64,000 bases of DNA, from the NCBI RefSeq assembly GCF_000014045.1, contig NC_008209.1, forward strand, positions 3,805,001 through 3,869,000, given 5' to 3'. Of this stretch, positions 28,041 through 36,381 are shown in pieces. The stretch comes from Roseobacter denitrificans OCh 114 (lineage in GTDB: Bacteria > Pseudomonadota > Alphaproteobacteria > Rhodobacterales > Rhodobacteraceae). Under the pieces are notes generated by a model. It was given only the letters and a program-made list of their open reading frames with translations. It was not told the origin of the DNA and searched no databases. Every line of letters starts with the position of its first letter. Position 1 is the first letter of the stretch. The translations under genes and the position numbers were made by a program.

Positions 28041-29663
28041 ATGGGATGGATGTCAAACGAAACGGGACTGGATAAATGTGCCGCAAACCATGTGCCGCTG
28101 ACGCCCTTGTCCCATCTGAAACGCGCAGCCGTGGTTTTTGCCAACCACACCGCGATTGTCTACGGCGATGTGCGACGCAGCTACGGCGAACATGCAGCGC
28201 GCGCAACGCGGCTGGCCTCGGCATTGGCGGCAAAGGGTGTCGCACCGGGTGATGTCGTTGCAACGCTGCTGCCCAATGTGCCCGCACAGGTCGAAGCGCA
28301 TTTTGGCGTGCCCGCCTGTGGGGCCGTGCTCAATACCATCAACACGCGGCTGGACGTGGATACTGTCGCCTACATCCTTGAACATGGCGAAGCCAGGATG
28401 GTACTGGTCGACTCCCAGTTTCTGGATCTCGCCGAAGCGGCCTGTGCCACGCTTGCATCCCCTCCCACGCTGATCGAGGTGCCGGACGCCGTTGCGGGTA
28501 TCGAAGCGTCGGGCCGCCATCAGACCTACGAAGACCTCATCGCTGCCGGCACGACGGATTTCGACTGGATCATGCCGCAGGATGAATGGGAAAGCCTCGC
28601 GTTGAATTATACCTCCGGCACGACCGGCAGGCCGAAAGGCGTGGTCTATCACCATCGCGGGGCCTATCTGATGACCATGGGCACGGTGATCAGCTGGCGC
28701 ATGACCCTGCACCCGACGTTTATGCAGATCGTTCCGCTGTTTCATTGCAACGGCTGGAACCACGCATGGATGATGCCGCTCATTGGCGGCACGCTGGTCT
28801 GTTGTCGCGATATCACCGCACCGGCGATCTTCAACGCCATCGCGGATGAAAAGGTGACGCATTTCGGCGGTGCGCCGATTGTTCTGAACATGCTGGTGAA
28901 CGCCCCATCAGAAGAGCGCCGCACGATTGAACACCCGGTTGAAATCTTTACCGCCGGCGCGCCCCCTGCCCCGGCAACCCTCGCCAAGGTCGAAGCACTG
29001 GGTTTCAACGTAACACAGGTCTACGGGCTGACGGAAACCTACGGTCATGTGACCGAGTGCCTGTGGCGCAGCGAATGGGACGGGCATGAAGCGGAAGCCA
29101 AAGCGGCGATCAAATCGCGTCAGGGCGTTCCCTTTCCGATGATGGAAGACATCGTGGTGATGGATGCCGATATGACGCCTGTACCCACCGATGCCAGCAC
29201 GCAGGGCGAGATCATGATCCGTGGCAATTCGGTGATGAAGGGGTATTACAAGAACCCGCAGGCCACGTCAGAAGCCTTTGCGGGTGGCTATTTCCATTCC
29301 GGCGACATCGCGGTGCAGCATGACGACAGCTACATCCAGATCGCGGATCGCGCCAAGGACATCATCATCTCAGGCGGTGAAAACATCTCTTCGGTGGAGG
29401 TCGAGGGCGTGTTGATGGCCCATGACGATGTGATGCTGGCCGCTGTGGTCGCCAAACCGGATGACAAATGGGGCGAGGTGCCCTGCGCCTTTGTGGAGCT
29501 GAAACCGGAGGCCACGGTGGATGAGGCCGGGTTGATCGCTTTCTCGCGTGAAACGCTTGCGGGGTTCAAAGCGCCCAAAAAGGTGGTGTTTCAGGAATTG
29601 CCCAAGACCTCGACCGGCAAGATACAGAAGTTCGAATTGCGCAAGCTGGCCGCAGAAATCTAG
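28041..29663 (+). CDS. Acyl-CoA synthetase (AMP-forming)
   Basis: The ATG at 28041 follows a GGGGAG ribosome site and gives 540 residues. It is an ANL-superfamily adenylating enzyme: the phosphate-binding loop is LNYTSGTTGRPKGVVYHHRG, the ATP-binding GxTET segment is VTQVYGLTETYGHVTECLW, the hinge is GGYFHSGDIAVQHDDSYIQI with IADRAKDIIISGGENISSVE, and the catalytic lysine is in PKTSTGKIQKFELRKLA. It converts a fatty or other carboxylic acid to acyl-CoA, feeding the operon just upstream. Chain-length preference cannot be determined; it resembles DmdB-type and medium-chain ligases in size. Confidence 0.93.
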   Translation: MGWMSNETGLDKCAANHVPLTPLSHLKRAAVVFANHTAIVYGDVRRSYGEHAARATRLASALAAKGVAPGDVVATLLPNVPAQVEAHFGVPACGAVLNTINTRLDVDTVAYILEHGEARMVLVDSQFLDLAEAACATLASPPTLIEVPDAVAGIEASGRHQTYEDLIAAGTTDFDWIMPQDEWESLALNYTSGTTGRPKGVVYHHRGAYLMTMGTVISWRMTLHPTFMQIVPLFHCNGWNHAWMMPLIGGTLVCCRDITAPAIFNAIADEKVTHFGGAPIVLNMLVNAPSEERRTIEHPVEIFTAGAPPAPATLAKVEALGFNVTQVYGLTETYGHVTECLWRSEWDGHEAEAKAAIKSRQGVPFPMMEDIVVMDADMTPVPTDASTQGEIMIRGNSVMKGYYKNPQATSEAFAGGYFHSGDIAVQHDDSYIQIADRAKDIIISGGENISSVEVEGVLMAHDDVMLAAVVAKPDDKWGEVPCAFVELKPEATVDEAGLIAFSRETLAGFKAPKKVVFQELPKTSTGKIQKFELRKLAAEI

Positions 29664-29770
29664 CGCCGCCCCGGCGTGTCAGGGCATAGAACCGCGACCT
29701 CGCCCATTGCCCGCTTGTGCGCGGCAATGCTAGACTGCGCCGAGGCAAATCCGAGCAGAACATCACAGCC

Positions 29771-30784
29771 ATGACGGCCCTGAAAAAATACGCGCGACTG
29801 GAAGCGAGCGCTTTGTGGCGCGCATCGCCTGATGATCAGCGACGCGAGGTCGTGCTTTCCGTCGGTGATGCGACACTGGTGATTTCCGACTTGCGCGATC
29901 AGGCGATCACGCATTGGTCGCTGGCAGCGGTACAGCGGGCGAACCCGGGCGTGCGCCCTGCCATTTTTCACCCCGAAGGTGACACTGGCGAAACCATCGA
30001 GCTTGCCGAAGATGAAGCCGAGATGATTGACGCCATCGAAAAACTGCGCCGCGCGGTGGAACGCAGGCGCCCGCGCCCCGGACGGCTGCGCTGGCTTGGC
30101 ATGGCGGTGTCTATTGCGCTGGTTGCAGCGGCGGCGGTGTTCTGGCTGCCCGGTGCCTTGGTCACGCACACGGTCTCAGTCGTGCCGGAGGTAAAACGCG
30201 CCGAGATCGGGGCGGCGCTGCTGACGCGGATCGAACGCATGACCGGTCCCGCCTGCGCCGCACCTGCCGGGGTGCGTACCGCGCAGGTGCTGCGGGCCAA
30301 ATTGGGCAGCGGCCCGATCAGCATCATGCCAAGCGCCGTGGCAAGCAGCCTGCACCTGCCCGGCGGGCGCATCCTGATCGACCGTGCCCTCGTCGAGGAT
30401 TACGAAGAACCCGACGTTGCCGCCGGCTTCATCCTTGCGGAAAAGACCCTGATGGCAGGATCAGACCCGCTGCGCGCCTTGCTCGAAACCATGGGCACCG
30501 CCGTGAGTTTTCAGCTGTTGACCACCGGCACGCTTGATGGCGAGACATTGGACAGCTACGCCGAATATCTGCTTACGCAGCCCCGCCGTTTCCCCCCCGA
30601 TGCACCCTTGCTGCAGGCCTTTGACGAGCGCAACCTGCGCAGCACGCCCTACGCCTATGCGCGCGACATCACCGGGGAAAGCGTGCTGACCCTGATCGAG
30701 GCTGACCCGATGGCCGGACGCACCGCCCCGCCCCTGCTGAGCGATGCGGATTGGCTTCGATTGCAGAATATCTGCGGCGGATAG
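29771..30784 (+). CDS. Membrane protein, M48-peptidase-like but lacking HEXXH
   Basis: The 337-residue protein has an N-terminal cytoplasmic domain (about 1-105), one membrane helix (about 112-135, WLGMAVSIALVAAAAVFWLP) and an exported domain. The exported domain keeps the layout of roseobacter M48 peptidases: LPGGRILIDRALVEDYEEPD matches the strand and helix before the zinc site of those enzymes, but the zinc motif expected next is replaced by AAGFILAEKTLMAGSDP, with no HEXXH. It is therefore probably a catalytically dead M48 homologue. Function unknown; nothing in the neighbourhood is informative. The M48 link is from my own motif reading, not a search. Confidence 0.8.
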   Translation: MTALKKYARLEASALWRASPDDQRREVVLSVGDATLVISDLRDQAITHWSLAAVQRANPGVRPAIFHPEGDTGETIELAEDEAEMIDAIEKLRRAVERRRPRPGRLRWLGMAVSIALVAAAAVFWLPGALVTHTVSVVPEVKRAEIGAALLTRIERMTGPACAAPAGVRTAQVLRAKLGSGPISIMPSAVASSLHLPGGRILIDRALVEDYEEPDVAAGFILAEKTLMAGSDPLRALLETMGTAVSFQLLTTGTLDGETLDSYAEYLLTQPRRFPPDAPLLQAFDERNLRSTPYAYARDITGESVLTLIEADPMAGRTAPPLLSDADWLRLQNICGG

Positions 30785-30791
30785 GCGGGGT

Positions 30792-31424
30792 TTACTTCGT
30801 CCCGAACATCCGGTCACCCGCGTCGCCCAGCCCCGGCACGATATAGCCCACATCATTCAGCTGCGCATCCACGGCGGCGGTCACGATGGGGACATCCGGA
30901 TGGGCTTCTTTCATACGTTTGATGCCTTCGGGGGCGGCCAGCAGGCATAAAAACCGGATGTTGGTTGCCCCGGCCCGCTTCAAAAGGTCAATCGCCGCCA
31001 CAGAAGAATTGCCCGTCGCGAGCATCGGGTCAACCGCGATCACGAGGCGATCCTCCAGCGCTTCGGGGACCTTGAAATAATACTGAACCGGCTGCAGTGT
31101 TTCCTCATCCCGATAAAGCCCGACAAAACCCACACGGGCCGAGGGGATCAACTCCAACACGCCATCCAACAGCCCGTTGCCTGCGCGCAGGACCGAGATC
31201 AGCGCAAGTTTCTTGCCTGCAAGCGTTGGCGCCTGCATCTGCTGCATCGGCGTTTCAATCGTCTTGGTGGTCATGGGCAGCCCCCGCGTCACCTCATAGG
31301 CCAGCAACTGGCTGATCTCGCGCAGCAACTGGCGAAAGACGGCGGTCGGCGTTTTCTGGTCCCGCATGATGGTCAGCTTGTGCTGCACCAAAGGGTGGTC
31401 GACGATTGTCACATGATCAGACAT
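30792..31424 (-). CDS. upp: Uracil phosphoribosyltransferase
   Basis: The 210-residue protein converts uracil and PRPP to UMP. The PRPP-binding loop is [20 protein letters not shown], and the C-terminus [20 protein letters not shown] is the uracil-binding signature of Upp. Length is normal. It is the last gene of the minus-strand salvage operon cdd-deoA-deoB-upp, which releases uracil from nucleosides and returns it to the nucleotide pool. Confidence 0.96.
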   Translation of the reverse strand: MSDHVTIVDHPLVQHKLTIMRDQKTPTAVFRQLLREISQLLAYEVTRGLPMTTKTIETPMQQMQAPTLAGKKLALISVLRAGNGLLDGVLELIPSARVGFVGLYRDEETLQPVQYYFKVPEALEDRLVIAVDPMLATGNSSVAAIDLLKRAGATNIRFLCLLAAPEGIKRMKEAHPDVPIVTAAVDAQLNDVGYIVPGLGDAGDRMFGTK

Positions 31425-31448
31425 AGGTATTTTCTTTCGCGGTTTGCA

Positions 31449-32675
31449 TCATTGCTTTGGGTCAGCCTGCGTATAAAGCATCTCGGGCACAGGCACATCA
31501 AGGTGCTGTGCGACCAGTGCGGCCACATCCCTGAACCCGATGTGGCCCAGCTGCCCCACCCCTTTCCCGGCAATCAGCACCGGCACGCGTTCGCGCGTGT
31601 GATCCGTGCCGTGCCATGTGGGGTCATTGCCATGGTCCGCCGTGATGATCAGCATATCACTTGGCAGCAATCGGGCCAGCAACCGCCCCAGACAGACATC
31701 GAACCATTCCAGCGCCGAGGCATAGCCCGACACATCGCGACGGTGCCCGTAAAGGCTGTCGAATTCGACGAAATTGGCGAATGTCAGGCTGCCTTCTTCG
31801 GCTGTGGCCAGCAGCGATTGCAGATGCAGCATCAATTCCCGGTCACTGCCTTTGAAAACCTTGTCAATGCCCTGCATGGAGAAAATATCGCCGATCTTGC
31901 CCACGGCATAGATACGACGGCCCGCGTCCTGCACCCAATTGGTCAGCACAGGGCCCGGCGGCGCAATCGCGAAATCGCGGCGGTTTCCCGTGCGTTGGAA
32001 TCCGATGCCCGCCGATCCCGTAAAGGGCCGCGCGATGACACGGCCCACTTTCATGCGGTGCAAAAACGGCGCAAGATCCGCGCACAGATCGAGCAGGCGT
32101 TGCAGTCCGAAACTGTCCTCATGCGCCGCAATCTGAAAAACCGAGTCCGCGGAAGTATAGCAAATGGGCTTGCCTGTGCGCATATGCTCTTGCCCGAACT
32201 TGGCCACGATCTCGGTTCCCGGCGCGTGGCAGTTGCCGAGGATACCGTCCGTCTGGGCAAGATCACACACCCGCTGGATCACTTCGGGTGGAAAGGAGTC
32301 TGTGGTTTGCGTAAAATGATGCCACGCCCAGGGGACCGGCAGGCCCGCCAGTTCCCAATGCCCGGATGGCGTATCCTTACCGGTGGATGTTTCGGTCGCC
32401 GCGCCCCAGACCCCAGCGGGTTCGCGCCCCAACCCCGGGGCCAGCGCGCCGCTGGCCAGATGTACCGCGCGACCAAGGCCCAGCCTGTCGAGATTGGGCA
32501 CTTTTAGTGGCCCCTCACGCCCGATCGACGCAAGTCCGCGCGCACAGTGCTGCGCGATATTGCCGACGGTATTGGCGCCGGTGTCGGGAATGCCGCCGTT
32601 GAAATAGGCCGCCGCATCGGGCGCGCCCCCGATGCCGACGGAATCCATGACGACCAGAAAGGCACGCGCCATCAT
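31449..32675 (-). CDS. deoB: Phosphopentomutase
   Basis: The 408-residue protein isomerises (deoxy)ribose 1-phosphate to the 5-phosphate. It is of the alkaline-phosphatase superfamily, with the metal and phospho-acceptor region FLVVMDSVGIGGAPDAAAYF near the N-terminus, GKDTPSGHWELAGLPVPWAW, and metal ligands in SDMLIITADHGNDPTWHGTD and HTRERVPVLIAG. Its start overlaps the deoA stop by four bases. It removes the pentose released by deoA in the same operon. Confidence 0.96.
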   Translation of the reverse strand: MMARAFLVVMDSVGIGGAPDAAAYFNGGIPDTGANTVGNIAQHCARGLASIGREGPLKVPNLDRLGLGRAVHLASGALAPGLGREPAGVWGAATETSTGKDTPSGHWELAGLPVPWAWHHFTQTTDSFPPEVIQRVCDLAQTDGILGNCHAPGTEIVAKFGQEHMRTGKPICYTSADSVFQIAAHEDSFGLQRLLDLCADLAPFLHRMKVGRVIARPFTGSAGIGFQRTGNRRDFAIAPPGPVLTNWVQDAGRRIYAVGKIGDIFSMQGIDKVFKGSDRELMLHLQSLLATAEEGSLTFANFVEFDSLYGHRRDVSGYASALEWFDVCLGRLLARLLPSDMLIITADHGNDPTWHGTDHTRERVPVLIAGKGVGQLGHIGFRDVAALVAQHLDVPVPEMLYTQADPKQ

Positions 32676-33982
32676 CCAACCCTTTCATGTATCAGGTCCG
32701 GCACAGCCACTGTCGCGCTGTCCGTCAGCGAAATCGCGGCGCGCACAGCAGCTACCGCCCGGTCCGCATCATCGGGTCGGCTGGCATGCACAACCGCCAA
32801 AGGCTGACCCTTGCGCACTGCCGCACCAAGCCGCACCACCTGCGTCAGGCCCACGCGGCGGTCGATCTTGTCTGTCTCAATGCGCCGACCACCGCCGAGG
32901 TTGACCACCGCCAGCCCCAAGGCTTCACCGTCAATCGCAGCGATGCGACCTGATTGCAGGGCCGACACCTCGCGGATCACGGTCGCTTCAGGCAGGAAGC
33001 GTTGCCAGTTTTCCACGAAATGCACCGGCCCTCCCATGGCGGCAACCATCCGCCCGAACTGGGTCGCGGCGCGGCCCTCCCTGATCGCGGCCCGGATGGC
33101 ATCCGCCCCGGCCTGCACGTCGTTGACAGAACCTGCATTGGCCAAGAGCACCCCGCCCAGCGCGACCGACAGTTCAACCAGCGGGCCATCAGCGGCACCT
33201 GTCAGAACGCGCATGACTTCGGCCACCTCAAGCGCATTGCCAAGGCTCGGGGCCAGCGGTTGGCTCATGTCGCTGATCAGCGCGGTGGTTTTGCACTCCG
33301 CAGCATTCGCCGTGCTGACCAGTGCCTGTGCCAGGGCGCGTGCGGCCTGGGCATCTTTCATGAATGCGCCGCTGCCGATCTTGACATCCAGCACCAGACC
33401 CTCAAGGCCCGCTGCAAGCTTCTTGGACAGGATCGACGCGGTGATCAGATCAAGACTATCAACCGTCGAGGTCACATCTCGTACTGCATAAAGCCTGCGA
33501 TCCGCCGGCGCGATATCGGCGCTGGCCCCTACGATCGCGCAACCTGCCTCAGCCACGACGGCGCGAAACCGGCCCTCGTCCAGTTGGGTGACAAGACCCG
33601 GTATCGCCTCCAGCTTATCCAGTGTTCCGCCGGTATGCCCGAGGCCGCGACCGGATATCATCGGCACATAGGCCCCGCAGGCCGCCAGTGCAGGCGCAAG
33701 CACCAGAGAAATGCAATCGCCCACGCCGCCGGTGGAGTGTTTATCAAGCACAGGCCCCGGCATATCCCACCGCAACACCTTGCCGCTGTCACGCATCGCC
33801 AGCGTCAGGGCGACCCGCTCAGGATCGCGCAGGCCCCGGGCACAAATCCCCATGGCAAAGGCACCGGCCTGCGCATCACTCATCCCGTGATCCGCAAGCG
33901 CCTGTGCAACCCATTGCATATCTGTCGTGGTCAGGGCCGCACCATGGCGCAGCCGCGCAAGAACGGAACGCGCATCTGCCAT
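32672..33982 (-). CDS. deoA: Thymidine phosphorylase
   Basis: The 436-residue protein cleaves thymidine and deoxyuridine to base and deoxyribose 1-phosphate. The phosphate-binding segment VLDKHSTGGVGDCISLVLAP and the region SGRGLGHTGGTLDKLEAIPG are diagnostic of pyrimidine nucleoside phosphorylases. It is separated from cdd by a single base and overlaps deoB, giving tight translational coupling through the operon. Confidence 0.96.
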   Translation of the reverse strand: MADARSVLARLRHGAALTTTDMQWVAQALADHGMSDAQAGAFAMGICARGLRDPERVALTLAMRDSGKVLRWDMPGPVLDKHSTGGVGDCISLVLAPALAACGAYVPMISGRGLGHTGGTLDKLEAIPGLVTQLDEGRFRAVVAEAGCAIVGASADIAPADRRLYAVRDVTSTVDSLDLITASILSKKLAAGLEGLVLDVKIGSGAFMKDAQAARALAQALVSTANAAECKTTALISDMSQPLAPSLGNALEVAEVMRVLTGAADGPLVELSVALGGVLLANAGSVNDVQAGADAIRAAIREGRAATQFGRMVAAMGGPVHFVENWQRFLPEATVIREVSALQSGRIAAIDGEALGLAVVNLGGGRRIETDKIDRRVGLTQVVRLGAAVRKGQPLAVVHASRPDDADRAVAAVRAAISLTDSATVAVPDLIHERVG

Positions 33983-33983
33983 G

Positions 33984-34373
33984 CTAAAGGCTCATATGTT
34001 CAGTGTTGAACACCCCGGGCAAAAGCGCACCCACGGTCGTTTTCTGTTCAATACCGGATGTCGTGGCCATCGTCACAGGCACATCGGCCCCGGCAAATTC
34101 CGCAAGTTTTTGCCGACAGCCGCCACAGGGGCTGACCGGCATGGGCGATCCGGCGATCACATAGGCTTCGGTGATCACCGTCTCCCCCGCTGCCACCATG
34201 GCCGCGATTGCACCCGCTTCGGCGCAGGTGCCTTCCGGGTAGGCCACGTTTTCCACGTTGCAGCCCACGTAGACCGCGCCGGATGCACCGCGCAAAGCCG
34301 CCCCGACCTTGAAATTGGAATAGGGAACATGGGCATTTTCCCGCACGGCTGTTGCTGCATCTTTCAGGGACAT
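33984..34373 (-). CDS. cdd: Cytidine deaminase
   Basis: The 129-residue enzyme deaminates cytidine and deoxycytidine. The catalytic and zinc residues are visible: Cys50 with Glu52 (CAEAGAIA) and Cys83-Cys86 (SPCGGCRQ), with the substrate-binding FKVGAALRGASGAVYVGCNV. It is the small tetrameric form. As first gene of the salvage operon it feeds uridine and deoxyuridine to deoA. No regulator gene was identified next to it. Confidence 0.95.
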   Translation of the reverse strand: MSLKDAATAVRENAHVPYSNFKVGAALRGASGAVYVGCNVENVAYPEGTCAEAGAIAAMVAAGETVITEAYVIAGSPMPVSPCGGCRQKLAEFAGADVPVTMATTSGIEQKTTVGALLPGVFNTEHMSL

Positions 34374-34451
34374 TCGCGCCTCATCAATTCATACCACTCA
34401 ATCATAGCGTGTCTGCCCGCGCATCATATTGCAAGGGGCCGCAGGGATATT

Positions 34452-35543
34452 TCAGCGCGCCACGACTTTCGTGTCAAATGCACCGGGCAATGAGACTTCC
34501 AAAAGCTCCAGATCGGGCGAAGCATCGCTGAGGCGGTAGGCCATCCGCGGCGGGATCACAAACGCATCCCCTGCCGTCAGCAAAGACGCATCGCGCCCGT
34601 CGCCCTGCAATGTCACCTGCCCCTCCATCACAAAGGTGAAGAGGATATCGCTGTTGTGTTCTGTCCAGACCGCGTTGCCCTCACCGGGGCGCACCACATG
34701 CACACCGGCCACATCATTGGTATGTTCGGCAATGGTGGTGTCCCGGCTTTGAAACCCCGGAATCCGAAAGGGCGCCCATGTTGCCTGCTCGGCGCGGTGG
34801 TGCACAAACCGCTGCCCGTCAAACACACGGTCCGGGTTGGCCGGGCCGTTGGGCAGCGTCATGTCGTGGTCTATGGTCGTGACATGTTCCGCCGGGACGC
34901 CGATTTCGATCACCTCGATATTGTCGGAGGCATAAAGCACCCTGTGGCGGATTTGCGGCGGCTGGATCACGCAGTTGCCCGCATGCAAACGGAAAGGCTC
35001 GCCCTGATCCTCGTAGACCAGATCAACCCAGCCCCGATAACAAAAGATCAGCTGAAAACCGACCGTGTGATAATGCACCATATCCGGCACCGGCCCGCCG
35101 TCGGGGATGCGGATATGACTGGCGATGATCGACCCGCCGAGGCGGTCCGGGATCAGATCACGGTACTGCATGCCAGCACGCCCGATGATCCACGGGGCCT
35201 GATCCGCAAGCCTGCGCACTACGAAACGATGCACCGTTTCCGGCAGGATCAGCGGATCGTTCAGCGCTGCAATCTCGATCCTCGTGCCGTTCGGGGCCAT
35301 CAGCACCGTCTGTCCATCTGCGAAACCGTGTGGATCATCCGTGAGAATGCGCAATGTCCCTGCGGGTTCGGATGCGCCCTTTTCGATACGGACGCGCAGC
35401 CCATGGCCGGAAAAAACCGCCACTGACGGGTCATCAGCGGGATAAATCATATCCATCCGCATCCGCAGCACCTTGGTGAAAAACGGGATGTCGTGACGCA
35501 ATTCTTGCGTCGGCAATCGCACCTCTGCCTGAATGGTGCTCAT
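34452..35543 (-). CDS. VOC-like half-domain fused to a double cupin
   Basis: The ATG at 35541-35543 overlaps the stop of the membrane-protein gene upstream (ATGA) and gives 363 residues. Residues about 8-60 (LPTQELRHDIPFFTKVLRMR, then YPADDPSVAVFSGHGLRVRI) look like a glyoxalase/VOC half. The remainder has two cupin beta-barrels, with candidate metal ligands in DMVHYHTVGFQLIFCYRGWV and the second-cupin segment AVWTEHNSDILFTFVMEGQV. Cupins with this layout include dioxygenases and isomerases; the reaction is unknown. It is cotranscribed with a small membrane protein. Confidence 0.78.
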   Translation of the reverse strand: MSTIQAEVRLPTQELRHDIPFFTKVLRMRMDMIYPADDPSVAVFSGHGLRVRIEKGASEPAGTLRILTDDPHGFADGQTVLMAPNGTRIEIAALNDPLILPETVHRFVVRRLADQAPWIIGRAGMQYRDLIPDRLGGSIIASHIRIPDGGPVPDMVHYHTVGFQLIFCYRGWVDLVYEDQGEPFRLHAGNCVIQPPQIRHRVLYASDNIEVIEIGVPAEHVTTIDHDMTLPNGPANPDRVFDGQRFVHHRAEQATWAPFRIPGFQSRDTTIAEHTNDVAGVHVVRPGEGNAVWTEHNSDILFTFVMEGQVTLQGDGRDASLLTAGDAFVIPPRMAYRLSDASPDLELLEVSLPGAFDTKVVAR

Positions 35544-36208
35544 GCCTTGCGCCCTCGCCAGCACGCGGCGATGGCCAGAATGGCACAGACGGGAATGAAG
35601 GCTTCGCCGACCTCTTCGATCAGGGCAGCCGTCGCGTCCAAATCTTGCGTAATGACGATCCCGAAATCCAACAGTTTACGCCCCAGCCCATCAATAGACT
35701 TCGTACCGACAACCAAAGCACAGGCGAGCACCGCAAACCACGGCCACAGCGCACCGTCGCGCAAGGCACGCAAACCCGCAAAGCCGCCGCGCCACGCCGT
35801 GCGCAGGATGACATAGATCACAAAGAGCGCCACGGCCCCCGCGACCAGCTTTGTCCCGAGCGGCGTGTCACCACTGTAAAGGCGCAGGGACAGGATGCCC
35901 GAGTCGGTAAACGCCTTGTCAAAATCCAACTCCCTGGCCGCGAAAAGCGCCATCAGAGCGGGCACATGAAACAGGCGCGGCCAATCAGATACCGGCGCCT
36001 TGAGAAAGAATACCACCACCGCGCAGATATACAGAACCGCAGAGGCCGTTTCCAGACCGCCACCCTCTCGCTTGAAGCTCTCACCTTGGGCAAAGAACAA
36101 CAGATCTACGCCCACGAAGGCCGCAAGCAAACCGAGGCTGAGCACAGCGGCGCTGGTCAGTCCGGGCCACCTTTCTGGAGTGGCTCTCTTGCTTGCCTGA
36201 TCTGTCAT
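35540..36208 (-). CDS. Hypothetical multi-pass membrane protein
   Basis: Starting at MTDQASKRATPERW (36208) the protein has 222 residues; starts at 36220 and 36253 are also in frame and no ribosome site decides between them. About six hydrophobic segments are visible (for example SAAVLSLGLLAAFVGVDLLF, ASAVLYICAVVVFFL, LVAGAVALFVIYVIL). No recognised domain. The gene overlaps the start of the VOC-cupin gene by four bases, so both may share a pathway. Uncharacterised. Confidence 0.72.
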   Translation of the reverse strand: MTDQASKRATPERWPGLTSAAVLSLGLLAAFVGVDLLFFAQGESFKREGGGLETASAVLYICAVVVFFLKAPVSDWPRLFHVPALMALFAARELDFDKAFTDSGILSLRLYSGDTPLGTKLVAGAVALFVIYVILRTAWRGGFAGLRALRDGALWPWFAVLACALVVGTKSIDGLGRKLLDFGIVITQDLDATAALIEEVGEAFIPVCAILAIAACWRGRKA

Positions 36209-36338
36209 TCGATACCGCATCGCTTTTAGGGTCGATTTTGTTGGCACGATCATTAAGCTTGCCGAAGGTCGGTTGTAAACATCTGCTGTACTCCTGCCCT
36301 TGGGTCAAGTAATGAACCGTCGGTAGCCATTTTGCAGA

Positions 36339-36356
36339 TAGTTTAGCGTTAAACTA
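36339..36356. promoter_or_regulatory. Inverted repeat upstream of maeB
   Basis: TAGTTTAGCGTTAAACTA (stem TAGTTTA, four-base spacer GCGT) lies 25 bases before the maeB start. Its position suits a repressor operator or an early-leader element. No matching regulator was identified nearby. Confidence 0.45.
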
Positions 36357-36381
36357 CCACGCCCACGGGAGGGAACCTCAC

